A stretch of 64,000 nt of DNA, taken from positions 3,035,346-3,099,345 of the forward strand of contig JAPWDM010000033.1 of assembly GCA_035578155.1 (NCBI GenBank), written 5' to 3'. The notes under the pieces are model-generated. The model did not search any database. It was not told where the DNA came from and was given only the letters and a program-made list of their open reading frames with translations. This DNA comes from Brachynemurus nebulosus. Taxonomy: Eukaryota; Arthropoda; Insecta; Neuroptera; Myrmeleontidae. Shown one piece after another: positions 55,076-64,000 of the stretch. The stretch's first letter is position 1; the number at the start of each line of letters is the position of its first letter. The translations under genes and the position numbers were made by a program.

Positions 55076-55681
55076 AGAAAATCGTTACTTGATCAAATAA
55101 TCCAATCATATTGGAAAAGATAGCGCATTGAGTATTTACATACACTTCAAGCGAGATAGAAGTGGAATACACCCACATCATCAGTAAAAGTTGAAACGGT
55201 GGTGGTTTTAACGATGGAAAATTTACGCCCTTTGCAATGGCTCATAGGGAACAGAGGTTCATCCTGGTGCGGACGGAACAATAAGAGTTGCGACCGTTCG
55301 TACAAAGAACGGAATTTATAAACGTCCTATAGTAAAACTGTGTCTTTTACCTACACAGTAAATATTATCAAAATTTCAAGTTCATATTCACTTACATTTT
55401 GTTTTGTTTTATTATCATTATTATGTAAATAGTACGTATTTGTCAAAATTGGAATAATTGTTTATTATTAAATTTAAGTAATATTAGAATGTTAATTTAA
55501 TTTAACTATTAACAAGTAATCAGACATTTCTGTTTGGTTAATTTTTATTTATTTTAAATCTAGTTTAGCTTAACTCGATTCAATAATATCTAGTCTCATC
55601 TGTCTTATCTATCTAGGTAACCAATAACATTATGGAACCAATATGCTTTATTTTATTTTAATTGAAAACTGTGTTTTCAAT
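55076..55681 (+). other. 3' part of BEL element: end of pol and untranslated region
   Basis: The end of pol is broken: CGGACGGAACAATAAGAGTT (55271-55290) fits the TDG.IRVA-type C-terminus of BEL pol in another frame, followed by AT-rich untranslated DNA to the polypurine tract. Confidence 0.55.
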
Positions 55682-55683
55682 TG

Positions 55684-55698
55684 TCGGGGGAGGAGGAA
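55684..55698 (+). promoter_or_regulatory. Polypurine tract of the BEL element
   Basis: CGGGGGAGGAGGAA sits immediately before TGTTAACGCC, the start of the 3' LTR. This is the plus-strand primer site. Confidence 0.85.
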
Positions 55699-55728
55699 TG
55701 TTAACGCCAGCTGATAATTTAAGTTTTA

Positions 55729-56774
55729 GGGTCGGTATTATAAAAGATAGAATAAATTTATCCCTGGGATAAATCAGTTTATTCTATAGATTTTAGTATT
55801 ATAAACGAAAAATAAATATATCTGGTAGTTAAATCTGTGGTGTAAATTATCCTTAGAAAATCAAGCGGATAAATTTTATCCGAGAGATTAATTTCCAATA
55901 TGTCTGCCCTACAGTGACTTTATAATATACTTGATAACAGTGTGGCCATTAGTAGGTCTAGTTTTTTATTGGTTGACGCCATTTTCAGGCCAAATGCATT
56001 GAATTTGTATACCTTGTTTATTCTGTTACTACGGTTACTCACTTCAAATTTGGCCTGAATATGGCGGATATGGTTCCAATGGCCACACTGTTATAAAGAA
56101 TATTATACAGTCACTGTAGTCTGCCCTATTCGCTTTATTACTAGGCAACATTCTAGCGAAATAAATATAATTTATAAGTATTATATCTATTTTTTGTTTT
56201 CATTAATATTTTAATATTTTACAATACCTATGTAATAAATTTTGCTTTTAAAATTTTCTAATTTGTTCCATACTCAAATTTAACCTGCAATTTTAAATAA
56301 GAATCCAACTATAAAATTGATGTTTGACACATTTTTGACATGTATATACAGAAACTACTCTAGCTACAGAGTAGCGTTGGGCATAATTGATTTAAAAATA
56401 ATCGATCATTCCATTTTTAAAATATCTCGAAATACTATAATATAATCATTCGATTTATTTTACAAACTATCTGAAACTACAGTATGAATGATTTTAACAA
56501 CCAAATTAATGGAAAATAATGATTTTAATAATCAAATAGTCATTCGATTATTGAAATCACCGAAGTAATAATAATCGATTATAGAAATCATTTGATTATT
56601 TCCCATCACTACTATAATGTTGCTAAGGTTATCTGGTCAACTAAAATGGTTATCAAAGGATAACTATTTTAATGGGTAGAATATTTTAGAATACCCAGTT
56701 AACTTTTATTCATCAAATAAAAACCTAGGGATAGTATTATATACCGTACTATATACTAGTTATAATACCGGCCC
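55729..56774. mobile_element. PIF/Harbinger-like non-autonomous element in the LTR
   Basis: 1046 bp between TTA duplications (55726-55728 and 56775-56777). Ends GGGTCGGTATTATAA and TTATAATACCGGCCC are inverted repeats with one mismatch. TTA target duplication and GG-rich ends fit PIF/Harbinger. Interior has short repeats of TTATCC/GGATAA and ATCGATTA-type words and no coding frame. Contains a nested MITE. Confidence 0.8.
55911..56118. mobile_element. Nested palindromic MITE, 208 bp
   Basis: ACAGTGACTTTATAATATAC...AACAGTGTGGCCATT at the left and AATGGCCACACTGTTATAAA...AGTCACTGTA at the right are inverted repeats of about 45 bp; further inside CAGGCCAAAT pairs with ATTTGGCCTG. GTCTGCCCT directly repeats at 55902-55910 and 56119-56127 (9 bp), the likely target duplication. 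Superfamily uncertain. Confidence 0.82.
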
Positions 56775-57080
56775 TTAATGGTTTTAATTCCCTCGATTAT
56801 GTAATTTTTTAAATCATAATTAAACATTTTTCAAAAATAGGACGAATATATTGGACGTGTATTATCTTGCCATAATATTGGCCAAAAATAAAATTTTATT
56901 AACAGTAAGTTAGCAATCAGCTGTCGTAGTATTGACATCAACAATAAAGTTCGGCTAAAATCAAATCATTTTGTTTTTAATCTTTTTTCGTGCAAAATTG
57001 TTTGCTTAAAGTTTCGTGTCGACTTATCAATTAAAATCAGATTTTTGTGGAAATTTTGTAACTCTATAGTTTGTGTTTAT

Positions 57081-57239
57081 TACCACCTTCCTCAAGGTCC
57101 CATTTTTTCCCCCATCCCTGAAGGGTGGTAGCGGCTAAGGATCGCCAATACGAAGGAGTCTATCATACACAATTAACTTTAGTATACAGCTGTTGGAAAA
57201 GATACACTATTGTTTTAGTTTGCGATGCTTTTTAACAAC
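57081..57239. other. Flank of the BEL LTR, nothing recognised
   Basis: No coding or repeat feature that I can name. Confidence 0.4.
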
Positions 57240-58240
57240 TCATAAAATGTTGAGAGTTTATTTTAACGCCGCCTATAGGGTCGTAGGTATAACCATTTAC
57301 CTGTAATTTTTTCATCACCATCGTCGGCGACTGTATTCTCGTCATCATCAGCTTCTCCTTCTCTCGCAATAGCTTTGTTGTCGCTAGCAGATGTTTTTTC
57401 ATCGCTGTCTTCGTCACCATTTGATATATACTTTAACACTGGCTCAATAATATCATGCCTTTCCAATTCCCTAGTAATTCGCCTCCCAATGTCACTTTTC
57501 TTTAAATTATTAAATGGTTTCGTTTTTTCTCATTTTCGATATAATCCGCAAAGCTGGGATTTATAATATGACCCTTTCCATTAAATTACATATAGTACTA
57601 ACCATTTCTTCTCCAATTTGGGTCTGAGTCACTAAATTTCTTAGTTCATCTAGTAAATGGTTCGGATCATCAAAACCTTCTTCTTCATCAACATGTATCA
57701 AATGATCATTATGAAGGTTAGCGTTTTCATCACCATATTTGAGACGTTTAGCTTCTCCATTTATTGAATTAGATGTTGATGGTTATTCCCTTTCTTCTGA
57801 ATTTTATCTTCATGTGCTTCGTTCTTTGCGCATGAGTTCTGAAGCCCTTTGATCATTAATATGTCTAGAGCAGTTTGTAAAAAGCCAGTCATTTTTGGAG
57901 TGAAACTTGTTTTTTTTGTATTTATCAGGCAATGGTAAATGTTTTTGTTCGCTAGATCGATTATCTTTGTCATTCACAGATTTCAACATATTATGCGAGT
58001 TTTTTAAGGAATCGAATTTACCTTTGATTGCTTCTGTTGCCACTATCATACTTTCATCAAAAGTATTCACGTTTCTCTTAGATCCATTTTCGTTGTCTTC
58101 GTATTTATCTTCAATACCATTTCTTGCCTCAAAACTATAGTCCCTTTCACTATCATTATCCTCATCATTAGATTCTGACGATTCACTTTGCCTTGAAAGT
58201 CTTCTGTTCTCTGCGTTGTACGTTTATTTGCTGACTGATT
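57240..58240 (-). pseudogene. Unidentified acidic, Ser-rich coding remnant
   Basis: Minus strand. Segments of one apparent protein in shifting frames: SESSESNDEDNDSERD near 58160-58215, MNTFDESMIVATEAIKGKFD (57810-58070), KFHSKNDWLFTNCSRHIND, an acidic HVDEEEGFDDPNHLLDELRN near 57630-57700, IENEKKRN, RRITRELERHDIIEPVLKYI, and SDEKTSASDNKAIAREGEAD (57263-57466). Codon-like composition in these segments is far above the surrounding AT-rich DNA, so a real gene once existed. I do not recognise the family; frameshifts or introns separate the parts. Confidence 0.4.
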
Positions 58241-59540
58241 CATGGAATTTTTGACTTATTCCATTTTTATCATTTTTTTATCATTCTCAGACTAATTATG
58301 TTGAGTTCGTAAATGACGCTAGAGATTAAACTTTTGCGAAAATTTCATACTTTTCATTTCAGTAGTTTGTGATTTTCTTAAATTCCATAAATTTTTAATA
58401 ATTAAACACATTTTATTTTATAAATAAAATTATAATAATATAGAGTAAGTACATACTGAAGTGTAACAAATATGTAAAAATGCTGATTCGACGTTGATAA
58501 AAAGAATTTCTTGTTTAAGATATTAGATAAGTACATAAAAATTTTTAATCCTATTACAGTCATTTACAAAAACTAGAGGTTATTTAATAGCTATAGGTAT
58601 ATTTAACTAATTTTTAATAATTAAACTAACAAGTAATGAACTTAACAAAAACAGATACATTGTTTAAGTAAATATAAAATATGGGAAAGAAATTTTTCTT
58701 AAATTATATGGAACATTGTGCTATTAATTTAAGACTAAAAAATGTCTATGACGAGAAATTAATGTTTCAAAACTTTTTTAAATTATCGATATTACATATT
58801 AAGTTTTAAAAATATTAAAAATATAATTTATTCAAAAATATATTTATATTGTTTAATATGATTTTTAACGGTGTAGAAAGCCTTACTTTTAACAGAGTAC
58901 TGTATATGTACTTAAAGAGAAATAATAATACATTACTATTTTAAAAAATTCGTTTTTAATTGCTATATAGTACATTGTTGATGATCAAATATTTTACGTT
59001 AAATGAGTAAGTGCCTATATTTATCACACGATATCGCGTGATTGGCCATATAGTAGTCATAGGTATTTATAAGGTATTTAAAAAATACATAGATATTTAT
59101 TTATATGTAACAGCGATTTTTAGCTGAGTAATATCTATTATAATATTAAATATCATCAAAAGAATGTACAGATTAAAAAAAAATATACAGTGATACATTT
59201 TGTAAAATTTATGTAATGTGGTGCCATAATTGTAAATGGAATTTTTGTATATACATCAAGTTTAAGGTGTAATATTAAAAATTTGTTTAATTTATATTTT
59301 AGGGAGGGGTGTAAATAAAAAGATCGTTTTTTTTTTTAAATTTTTTTATTAAGTATAGTAAAAGAAAAAAAATTGGTACACAATAATCACTTTTTAATAT
59401 GTGAACAATAATAAGATTTTTTTAATTTATAAATTTCAAGAAGATCCAAAGTTTTGAATTGCGATTTCAAGAAGATTAAATGTTTTGAATTGCAATTTAT
59501 GAGTTAGTCCCATTGGTCCATTATTTATGAAACCCAGTTG
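58241..59540. other. AT-rich DNA without recognised gene
   Basis: No coding similarity. Low complexity, with a 13-bp near-repeat AAGAAGATCCAAAGTTTTGA / AAGAAGATTAAATGTTTTGA at about 59439-59485. Confidence 0.5.
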
Positions 59541-59571
59541 TGGATTGTTCTGCAACCATGCGAACATCTGC

Positions 59572-59901
59572 TCATTTAAATTTAAATCTCGCCGGCAATG
59601 ATATGTATCCAATTTTTAATTCCAAAACTTTCTTCATTTTCGATGAATCGAATTTTGATGGTAGCTGACTAGCACCCATTATTTTATATATTTTTCCAAT
59701 CGCCATATCAGAAAGTTTAATCCACCGTTTGATGGAACCAAGATTGTTTAATTCAGCCATAGAATTTAATGTCATTTGTTGCACTAAGTCTCTGTTACCA
59801 AATGAAGCACCAGTAGTAATGGAATCCATTTCACAATAATTAATTTCTAACACAACAATTGAAAATAATTTTTTACAACAATAAGATTGAATGTTTTTCA
59901 T
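59572..59901 (-). pseudogene. Small ORF next to a Polinton-like end
   Basis: Minus strand, 109 codons, intact from ATG: MKNIQSYCCKKLFSIV, IKRWIKLSDMAIGKIYKIMG, KVLELKIGYISLPARFKF. The pattern (Lys/Ile-rich, a W-x-KL-x-D block, a C-terminal hydrophobic strand with ISLP) resembles small proteins that I associate with adintovirus/Polinton-like loci in insects. The terminal repeat fragment at 60110-60735 lies 200 bp away, which supports this. Function unknown. Confidence 0.4.
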
Positions 59902-60109
59902 TAAAATTTCGAATCAAATTGTGATTGGAAAGTTATGCTATGGTCTTTTATAGCAGAAAAAAGCACGTCAGATATCACACTTAGGGAATTTCTTTATGTA
60001 GCCATACAGGTTAAAACCTGTTGCTTCATTTCTGCATATTAGACAGAAATGTTCGCTATTAATATCAGTATGCCTTCTGACGACGTCAGCTGACAATTTA
60101 TACGAATTT

Positions 60110-60735
60110 AAATCTGTTTTATTTTTGAGAATATATAATATCAAACTTTATGTGCTACCTGTTAGCGCTGTTTCGATTATGTATTCAGAGTTAGATGATT
60201 GCTGCGCCATCTTTTCAAGAAATTTTGAATCTAGGTACCGAGTCCACAGTGGTTCAGACTAGCAACGCTACCGTTTAATGGTTAGTATAACTATCAATAA
60301 GGATTTTCAGCGCCATCTATTGACAATTTTTCAAATTTACACACAGGGTTCATTAGTATCCAGACTACGAGCGACATCTAGTAGTGAAACTTGGAATTTA
60401 CAGAGCTCAAAGGTGGCTGCGCCATCTATTAGGGAAATTTTGAGTTCTTAAGTTAAGCTAAGTTCGCTTAGGTCCCGTTAGGTTAGATCAAATTTCCTTA
60501 GGTTCGGTTAGGTTAGAAAAAATTTCGTTAGGTTCAGTTCAGTTAGACCAAGTTTCGTTAGGTGTCGTTAGTTTAGACAAAATTTCGTTGGGTTCACTTA
60601 GGTTACACACCAAAACATTACTCCAGCCACCGTCGGAGGTTTCTAGAACCGCCCCGGTATTTTTCACAATCCGAGGTCGCTCAAAAAATCGAATGGTGGG
60701 ATGGTGGTCCCTCAACTCTCCAATCCTTGCTACTT
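60110..60735 (+). repeat. Polinton-like terminal repeat, third dispersed copy
   Basis: Shares CAGCGCCATCTATTGACAAT, TCTAGTAGTGAAA, CAGAGCTCAAAGGTGGCTGC, GGTTAGGTTAG-type words and TCTAGAACCGCCCCG with 51040-51531, and ends TCTCCAATCCTTGCTACTT near 60735. This is the outer half of an arm of the 3.56-kb element family, here without a matching second arm in the window. Confidence 0.8.
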
Positions 60736-61178
60736 TACAATACTGTAAAAAAATCATTTAGGAATGCCAGAATTTCAAGGAAAAATACAACTAATTGCAC
60801 TAAAGTTGATTCGACATCAACAACTTCTAATATAGACAGTTTGTTCTCTTTCTTAGCTTATTTTTAACACTATTATTTTCACCAGATTGTTTCATACAAA
60901 CTTTTTTATCATTAGAATCTAATAAAAAAAAACTAGAGTGGCTCAGACACAACATAAGCCCGTGGACTTAGGTTGAGGAATACTGAAAATTAACTTTTGT
61001 TGACCGACGAAATACCAAGGTATTAACACAAATATAGGCGACTTGGTTTATTTCAATTACTTGTGCGTCCAAATAAATCAAGAAATAAGCCTGGTATCTC
61101 TTTCAATTCTATTAACATCATTGGAAAGAAGTTATATTCTTTTAATTTTAAATTCATACCATTTTCTTTCTTTTATAG
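60736..61178. other. Unassigned DNA upstream of an exon-like series
   Basis: No recognised feature. AT-rich; ends in the splice-acceptor-like TTTCTTTTATAG at 61167-61178. Confidence 0.4.
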
Positions 61179-62130
61179 ATCGATTACGATTTTAATCAAA
61201 TATATCCAGCTATAGCAGATAATTTAAACAATCCATGAGATATTTTTAAAAAATTTGTAAAGGAATATTCAAAGGACTACATGGGAAAAAACAATGCTGC
61301 CAAAGATCTGATGCTTCTAAGTACTCTCAACTTTAAACGAAGGTAATTTGATTATGATGTTATTATCTGTTATTTACTGATACTTATTTCATTTCAATGA
61401 ATTAATTTAATCCTTAATATTTCAAAAAAAATTATTTTGCTATCAACTTAAATTATTTTTTTATACTGTTTCTTTATAGTCAATGAAGATGCAGCAATTC
61501 TTCTCATATTTGCCAATATTTTGAAATCACCTGGTTTCTCTCAACAAAGAAAAGTTGAAGATTGTAAGAGAAAGGTCAATTCAATTACAAATTCGCCAGA
61601 AGATCAACTTAGGGGATCAAATTCTCGGTCAACAAAAAAAGAAGCTGTCGATGATTTTATTCAAGAAATAGCTGTAAGTATGCGTCATTTATTAATTGCA
61701 AATAATATAATAGGTTTTTTTTTTTTTTTTGATAAATTTATCATAAATTTAGCTCAACCGCAAAGAAACAGATTGATAATTTTTCACTGTAATTTTTTTC
61801 CTTTATTTTTGTAAAGGCTTCCTCTGTAATTTGATGATCCTTATTATATTTTCAGACAGATTCTCAAATAGCAGAAATCATAGAAAAAAAGGGAAACAAC
61901 GTAGACGAACCGGAACTTACAACCGTTTGTCATCTTTTCCGGGTCAAATACTGACCGCGTGAAATTTCATCATACTCAAAGTAGATTCTCCGATAGAAAC
62001 GCTTGATTTGGCTTTCAAAATATATTTTGTTGCTGGATACGAATATCCTAAAGCATCCTACCATATTTGGATTTTCATCCAAAGAGTATGCTATGGAATT
62101 ACAACTCCAGGAAATAGATTCTGTGCATAA
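61179..62130 (+). pseudogene. Unidentified multi-exon gene remnant
   Basis: Plus strand, three exon-like blocks with good splice signals: 61179-61342 (YPAIADNLNNP, TGA stop, DIFKKFVKEYSKDYMGKNNA), 61480-61673 (NEDAAILLIFANILKSPGFS, RSTKKEAVDDFIQEIA/GTAAGT) and 61856-61954 (TDSQIAEIIEKKGNNVDEPE, stop). After a frame change, 61985-62110 reads SPIETLDLAFKIYFVAGYEY and SYHIWIFIQRVCYGI. The final block resembles a domain repeated in many insect transposon-associated proteins. Not identified. Stops indicate a pseudogene. Confidence 0.45.
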
Positions 62131-63529
62131 ATTATATAATAAGGTTAAATGGGGAATTTGACTAATTTCGGCAGACTATTTTAAAATAGTAAGAAAAAAA
62201 TTAACATCACCCAGGGTTAACTAATTTTAAGTACGTACATGATAAATCGTTACAAAAAAAAGAATAAAAAAACGTAAGTAGTTTAATTGCATTTAGGATA
62301 GGTTACGTCTTGGCAACAATTAGCACATGAGCAAATTTATGGAAGAAAAAAAACAACATCGGTAAAAAAAGAAAGATAATTAGATAGCTTTGCCCAAAGT
62401 TAACAAGAATTAACCAGTTTTAAAAAACACAGAAAATGGTAAAATTTCTGAGAAAATGTAACAAGAATTTTGTAGCAGATATTAGCCAAATAAAAAGGCA
62501 GTAAAAAAATGCCAGTATATAAAAAAAAGAAGCCAGTGTTAAATTAATTTAAAATTAAAATTAGTTTTACATTGAAAAATATGGCTTCTGATTAAAATTG
62601 TTCATTTAGTAAGTTGCAAAATGATCCAACTAAGATTTCAACATGGCTAGAACAGATCGCATGTTCACACACGTCAGTTCAATTATCACATATATGAAAG
62701 TTATCACAGACAAAGAATTGGCAATGTCTGAATTCATTTATCTGAATAATTTGGTGAAATTTGATATTTGGTGCTGTAACATCTAAACCAATTCCCATGA
62801 AAATTGGACAGTTACTCGGTCAATCCTCATGATTAAAACTTGAATTCCACTTAGCTAGATGAATTACCATCAATACGGGTTGAATCGTCTGCACTTTTTC
62901 CAAAAAGCATCCATTAAAACATTCCAACAAAACAACTTAAATTGTCGCAAATCATTCTTGGAAAATTCCTTTTTGCCAAAATAATAAAAAAAATTAAATT
63001 AGATAACACCCAACGCAGACAACAAAAAATGTAACAAGAAACATTAAAAGTTTCTCTTTTAAACCATTCAAGTGACCTTTAACCATACTCTTGTAGTAAG
63101 TAAAAAAAATTAAATTTAAAACAATTTACAAAAAAGTAATTATTTTAACAAGAATGGAAGTATTAGTCTTTAATTAATTTTACATTCTTACCTTTTTGCC
63201 AAAATACCCGGAGGTGGTGAGTACAAAATTTTAAATTAAAAAGGTTTGATAAAGTGACAAGTTGCAGTATTTATAATTTTTCGTACCGCCAAACATGTGT
63301 ACACCTATCATTGAATAACTACTACGCACGGAACGTCCATTACATGAAATGACAGATACAGCTAAGTCCAATGTACTGGGTGTTTAAAAGATATCGAAAC
63401 ATCCGGTCTTTAAAAAGTTTTACAATATAGAAATTTAGAAAATTTTTATTTCAAAATTAGGGCTTTCTATTTTAATTAACTTTCTATTTTAATTAAACTA
63501 AATAATTGTAGGTCACGTGACAGCATATA
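62131..63529. other. AT-rich DNA, nothing recognised
   Basis: No coding similarity on either strand. Many short A-rich runs and TTAACAAGAA-type words. A possible element end ACTGGGTGTTTAAAAGATAT lies near 63378, without a matching partner. Confidence 0.5.
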
Positions 63530-63538
63530 TATATACAC

Positions 63539-63616
<78 letters not shown>
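63530..63616. repeat. (TA)n microsatellite
   Basis: About 87 bp of TA repeat with two CA interruptions at the left. It abuts the BEL-type LTR at 63617. Confidence 0.95.
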
Positions 63617-63620
<4 letters not shown>

Positions 63621-64000
63621 AACGCCAGCTAATAATTGACGTATAATTCCTTCGATTATGTAATTTTAAATCGTAATTAAAATTTTTTAAAAATACGACC
63701 CATATATCGAACTTGTATTATCTTGCCATAATACTGGTCAAAAATAAAATTTTTAACAGTTAGTTAGCAATCAGCTGTCGTAGTATTGATATCAAGTATA
63801 GTTCGGCTAAAATCAAATCATTTTTTCTTTTTTTTTAATCTCTTTTCGTGCAAAATTGTTTGCTTAATCTAAAGTTTAGTGTCGATTTATCAATCTCGAT
63901 TTATTCGATTCTCGTGTCGATTTATTTTGTTTAATTTACAAAATATAAACGGGCATATTTTTTTGAAAGTTATTTTAACTATTTCATAATAATTTACTGT
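63617..64000 (+). repeat. Second BEL-type LTR, cut by the window end
   Basis: TGTTAACGCCAGCTAATAAT starts at the base after (TA)n and follows the LTR at 55699 (without its inserted element) for over 250 bp before diverging near 63890. It is the left end of another BEL-family LTR, solo or the 5' LTR of an element lying beyond the window. Confidence 0.8.

Larger units (their letters stand above)
55699..57080 (+). repeat. 3' LTR of the BEL element, interrupted
   Basis: Starts TGTTAACGCCAGCTGATAAT and matches the LTR at 63617-64000 once the insertion at 55729-56774 is removed: ATTCCCTCGATTATGTAATT, GTTAGCAATCAGCTGTCGTA, AAAGTTCGGCTAAAATCAAA. A polyadenylation signal AATAAA is at 56944-56949. The right boundary is uncertain because the second copy diverges after about 57010. 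Confidence 0.75.

Noticed and set aside
57263..57300. WLYLRPYRRR resembles the GLYLRPYRK repeat of the virus-like protein at 22700
   Set aside because: Short match, different composition around it, and another frame reads equally well; judged coincidental.

Overview
The window is AT-rich eukaryotic DNA, almost certainly from an arthropod and most likely an insect. Every large coding region is a transposable element or a virus-like element: a Ty3/gypsy-type LTR retrotransposon, a BEL/Pao retrotransposon, two R4-clade (Dong-like) non-LTR elements, a Penelope-like element, a mariner, a P-element/THAP9-like gene with introns, a Transib-like element, and several fragments resembling Polinton/Maverick/adintovirus elements. 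I see no convincing conserved host gene, tRNA, rRNA or CRISPR array. The order (aphid-like hemipteran, beetle or other) cannot be decided from the sequence alone.

Layout. 1-2427: AT-rich, nothing recognised. 2584-13102: a near-complete Ty3/gypsy-type element (5' LTR, PBS, a leader with a repeated 14-mer, gag, pol, a long non-coding 3' region, 3' LTR) inserted inside a (TA)n tract that is now split in two. 13.2-17.4 kb: diverged tandem repeats, a hammerhead-like motif and an internally deleted mariner with TIRs and TA duplication. 19.2-20.6 kb: a broken transposase-like gene (minus strand). 20.8-24.6 kb: two MITEs flanking a decayed block of virus-like genes (PLA2-domain capsid-type protein, adenain-type protease, penton-like protein). 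25.2-28.3 kb: a roughly 0.6-0.75 kb tandem repeat, one unit interrupted by a 5'-truncated Penelope-like element with a perfect 14-bp target duplication. 28.3-28.8 kb: a terminal-repeat fragment of the Polinton-like family. 29.4-46.0 kb (minus): exons of one P-element/THAP9-like transposase gene, with an intron near 30.6-40.9 kb that holds two Dong-like elements head to tail in (TAA)n. 46.2-57.1 kb (plus): a BEL/Pao element whose reverse transcriptase gene is interrupted by a 3.56-kb Polinton-like element (6-bp TSD, AGTAGT ends) and, 15 bp further on, by a 1.05-kb Transib-like element (5-bp TSD, CACAGTG-23-nonamer ends); its 3' LTR is interrupted by a 1.05-kb PIF/Harbinger-like element that itself carries a 208-bp palindromic MITE. 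57.2-64 kb: unidentified broken genes, another Polinton-like end, and the start of a second BEL-type LTR abutting (TA)n.

The window works as a stack of nested insertions rather than as cooperating genes. Relative ages can be read from it: BEL before Polinton-like and Transib-like insertions; P-like gene before Dong; tandem satellite before Penelope; the gypsy-type element is young because its LTRs are almost identical. The most interesting items are the Polinton-like deletion derivative with coding sequence inside its terminal repeats, the RSS-like Transib ends, two hammerhead-like motifs with self-complementary helix III, the repeated motif in the gypsy-type leader, and the Dong pair inside the P-like gene.
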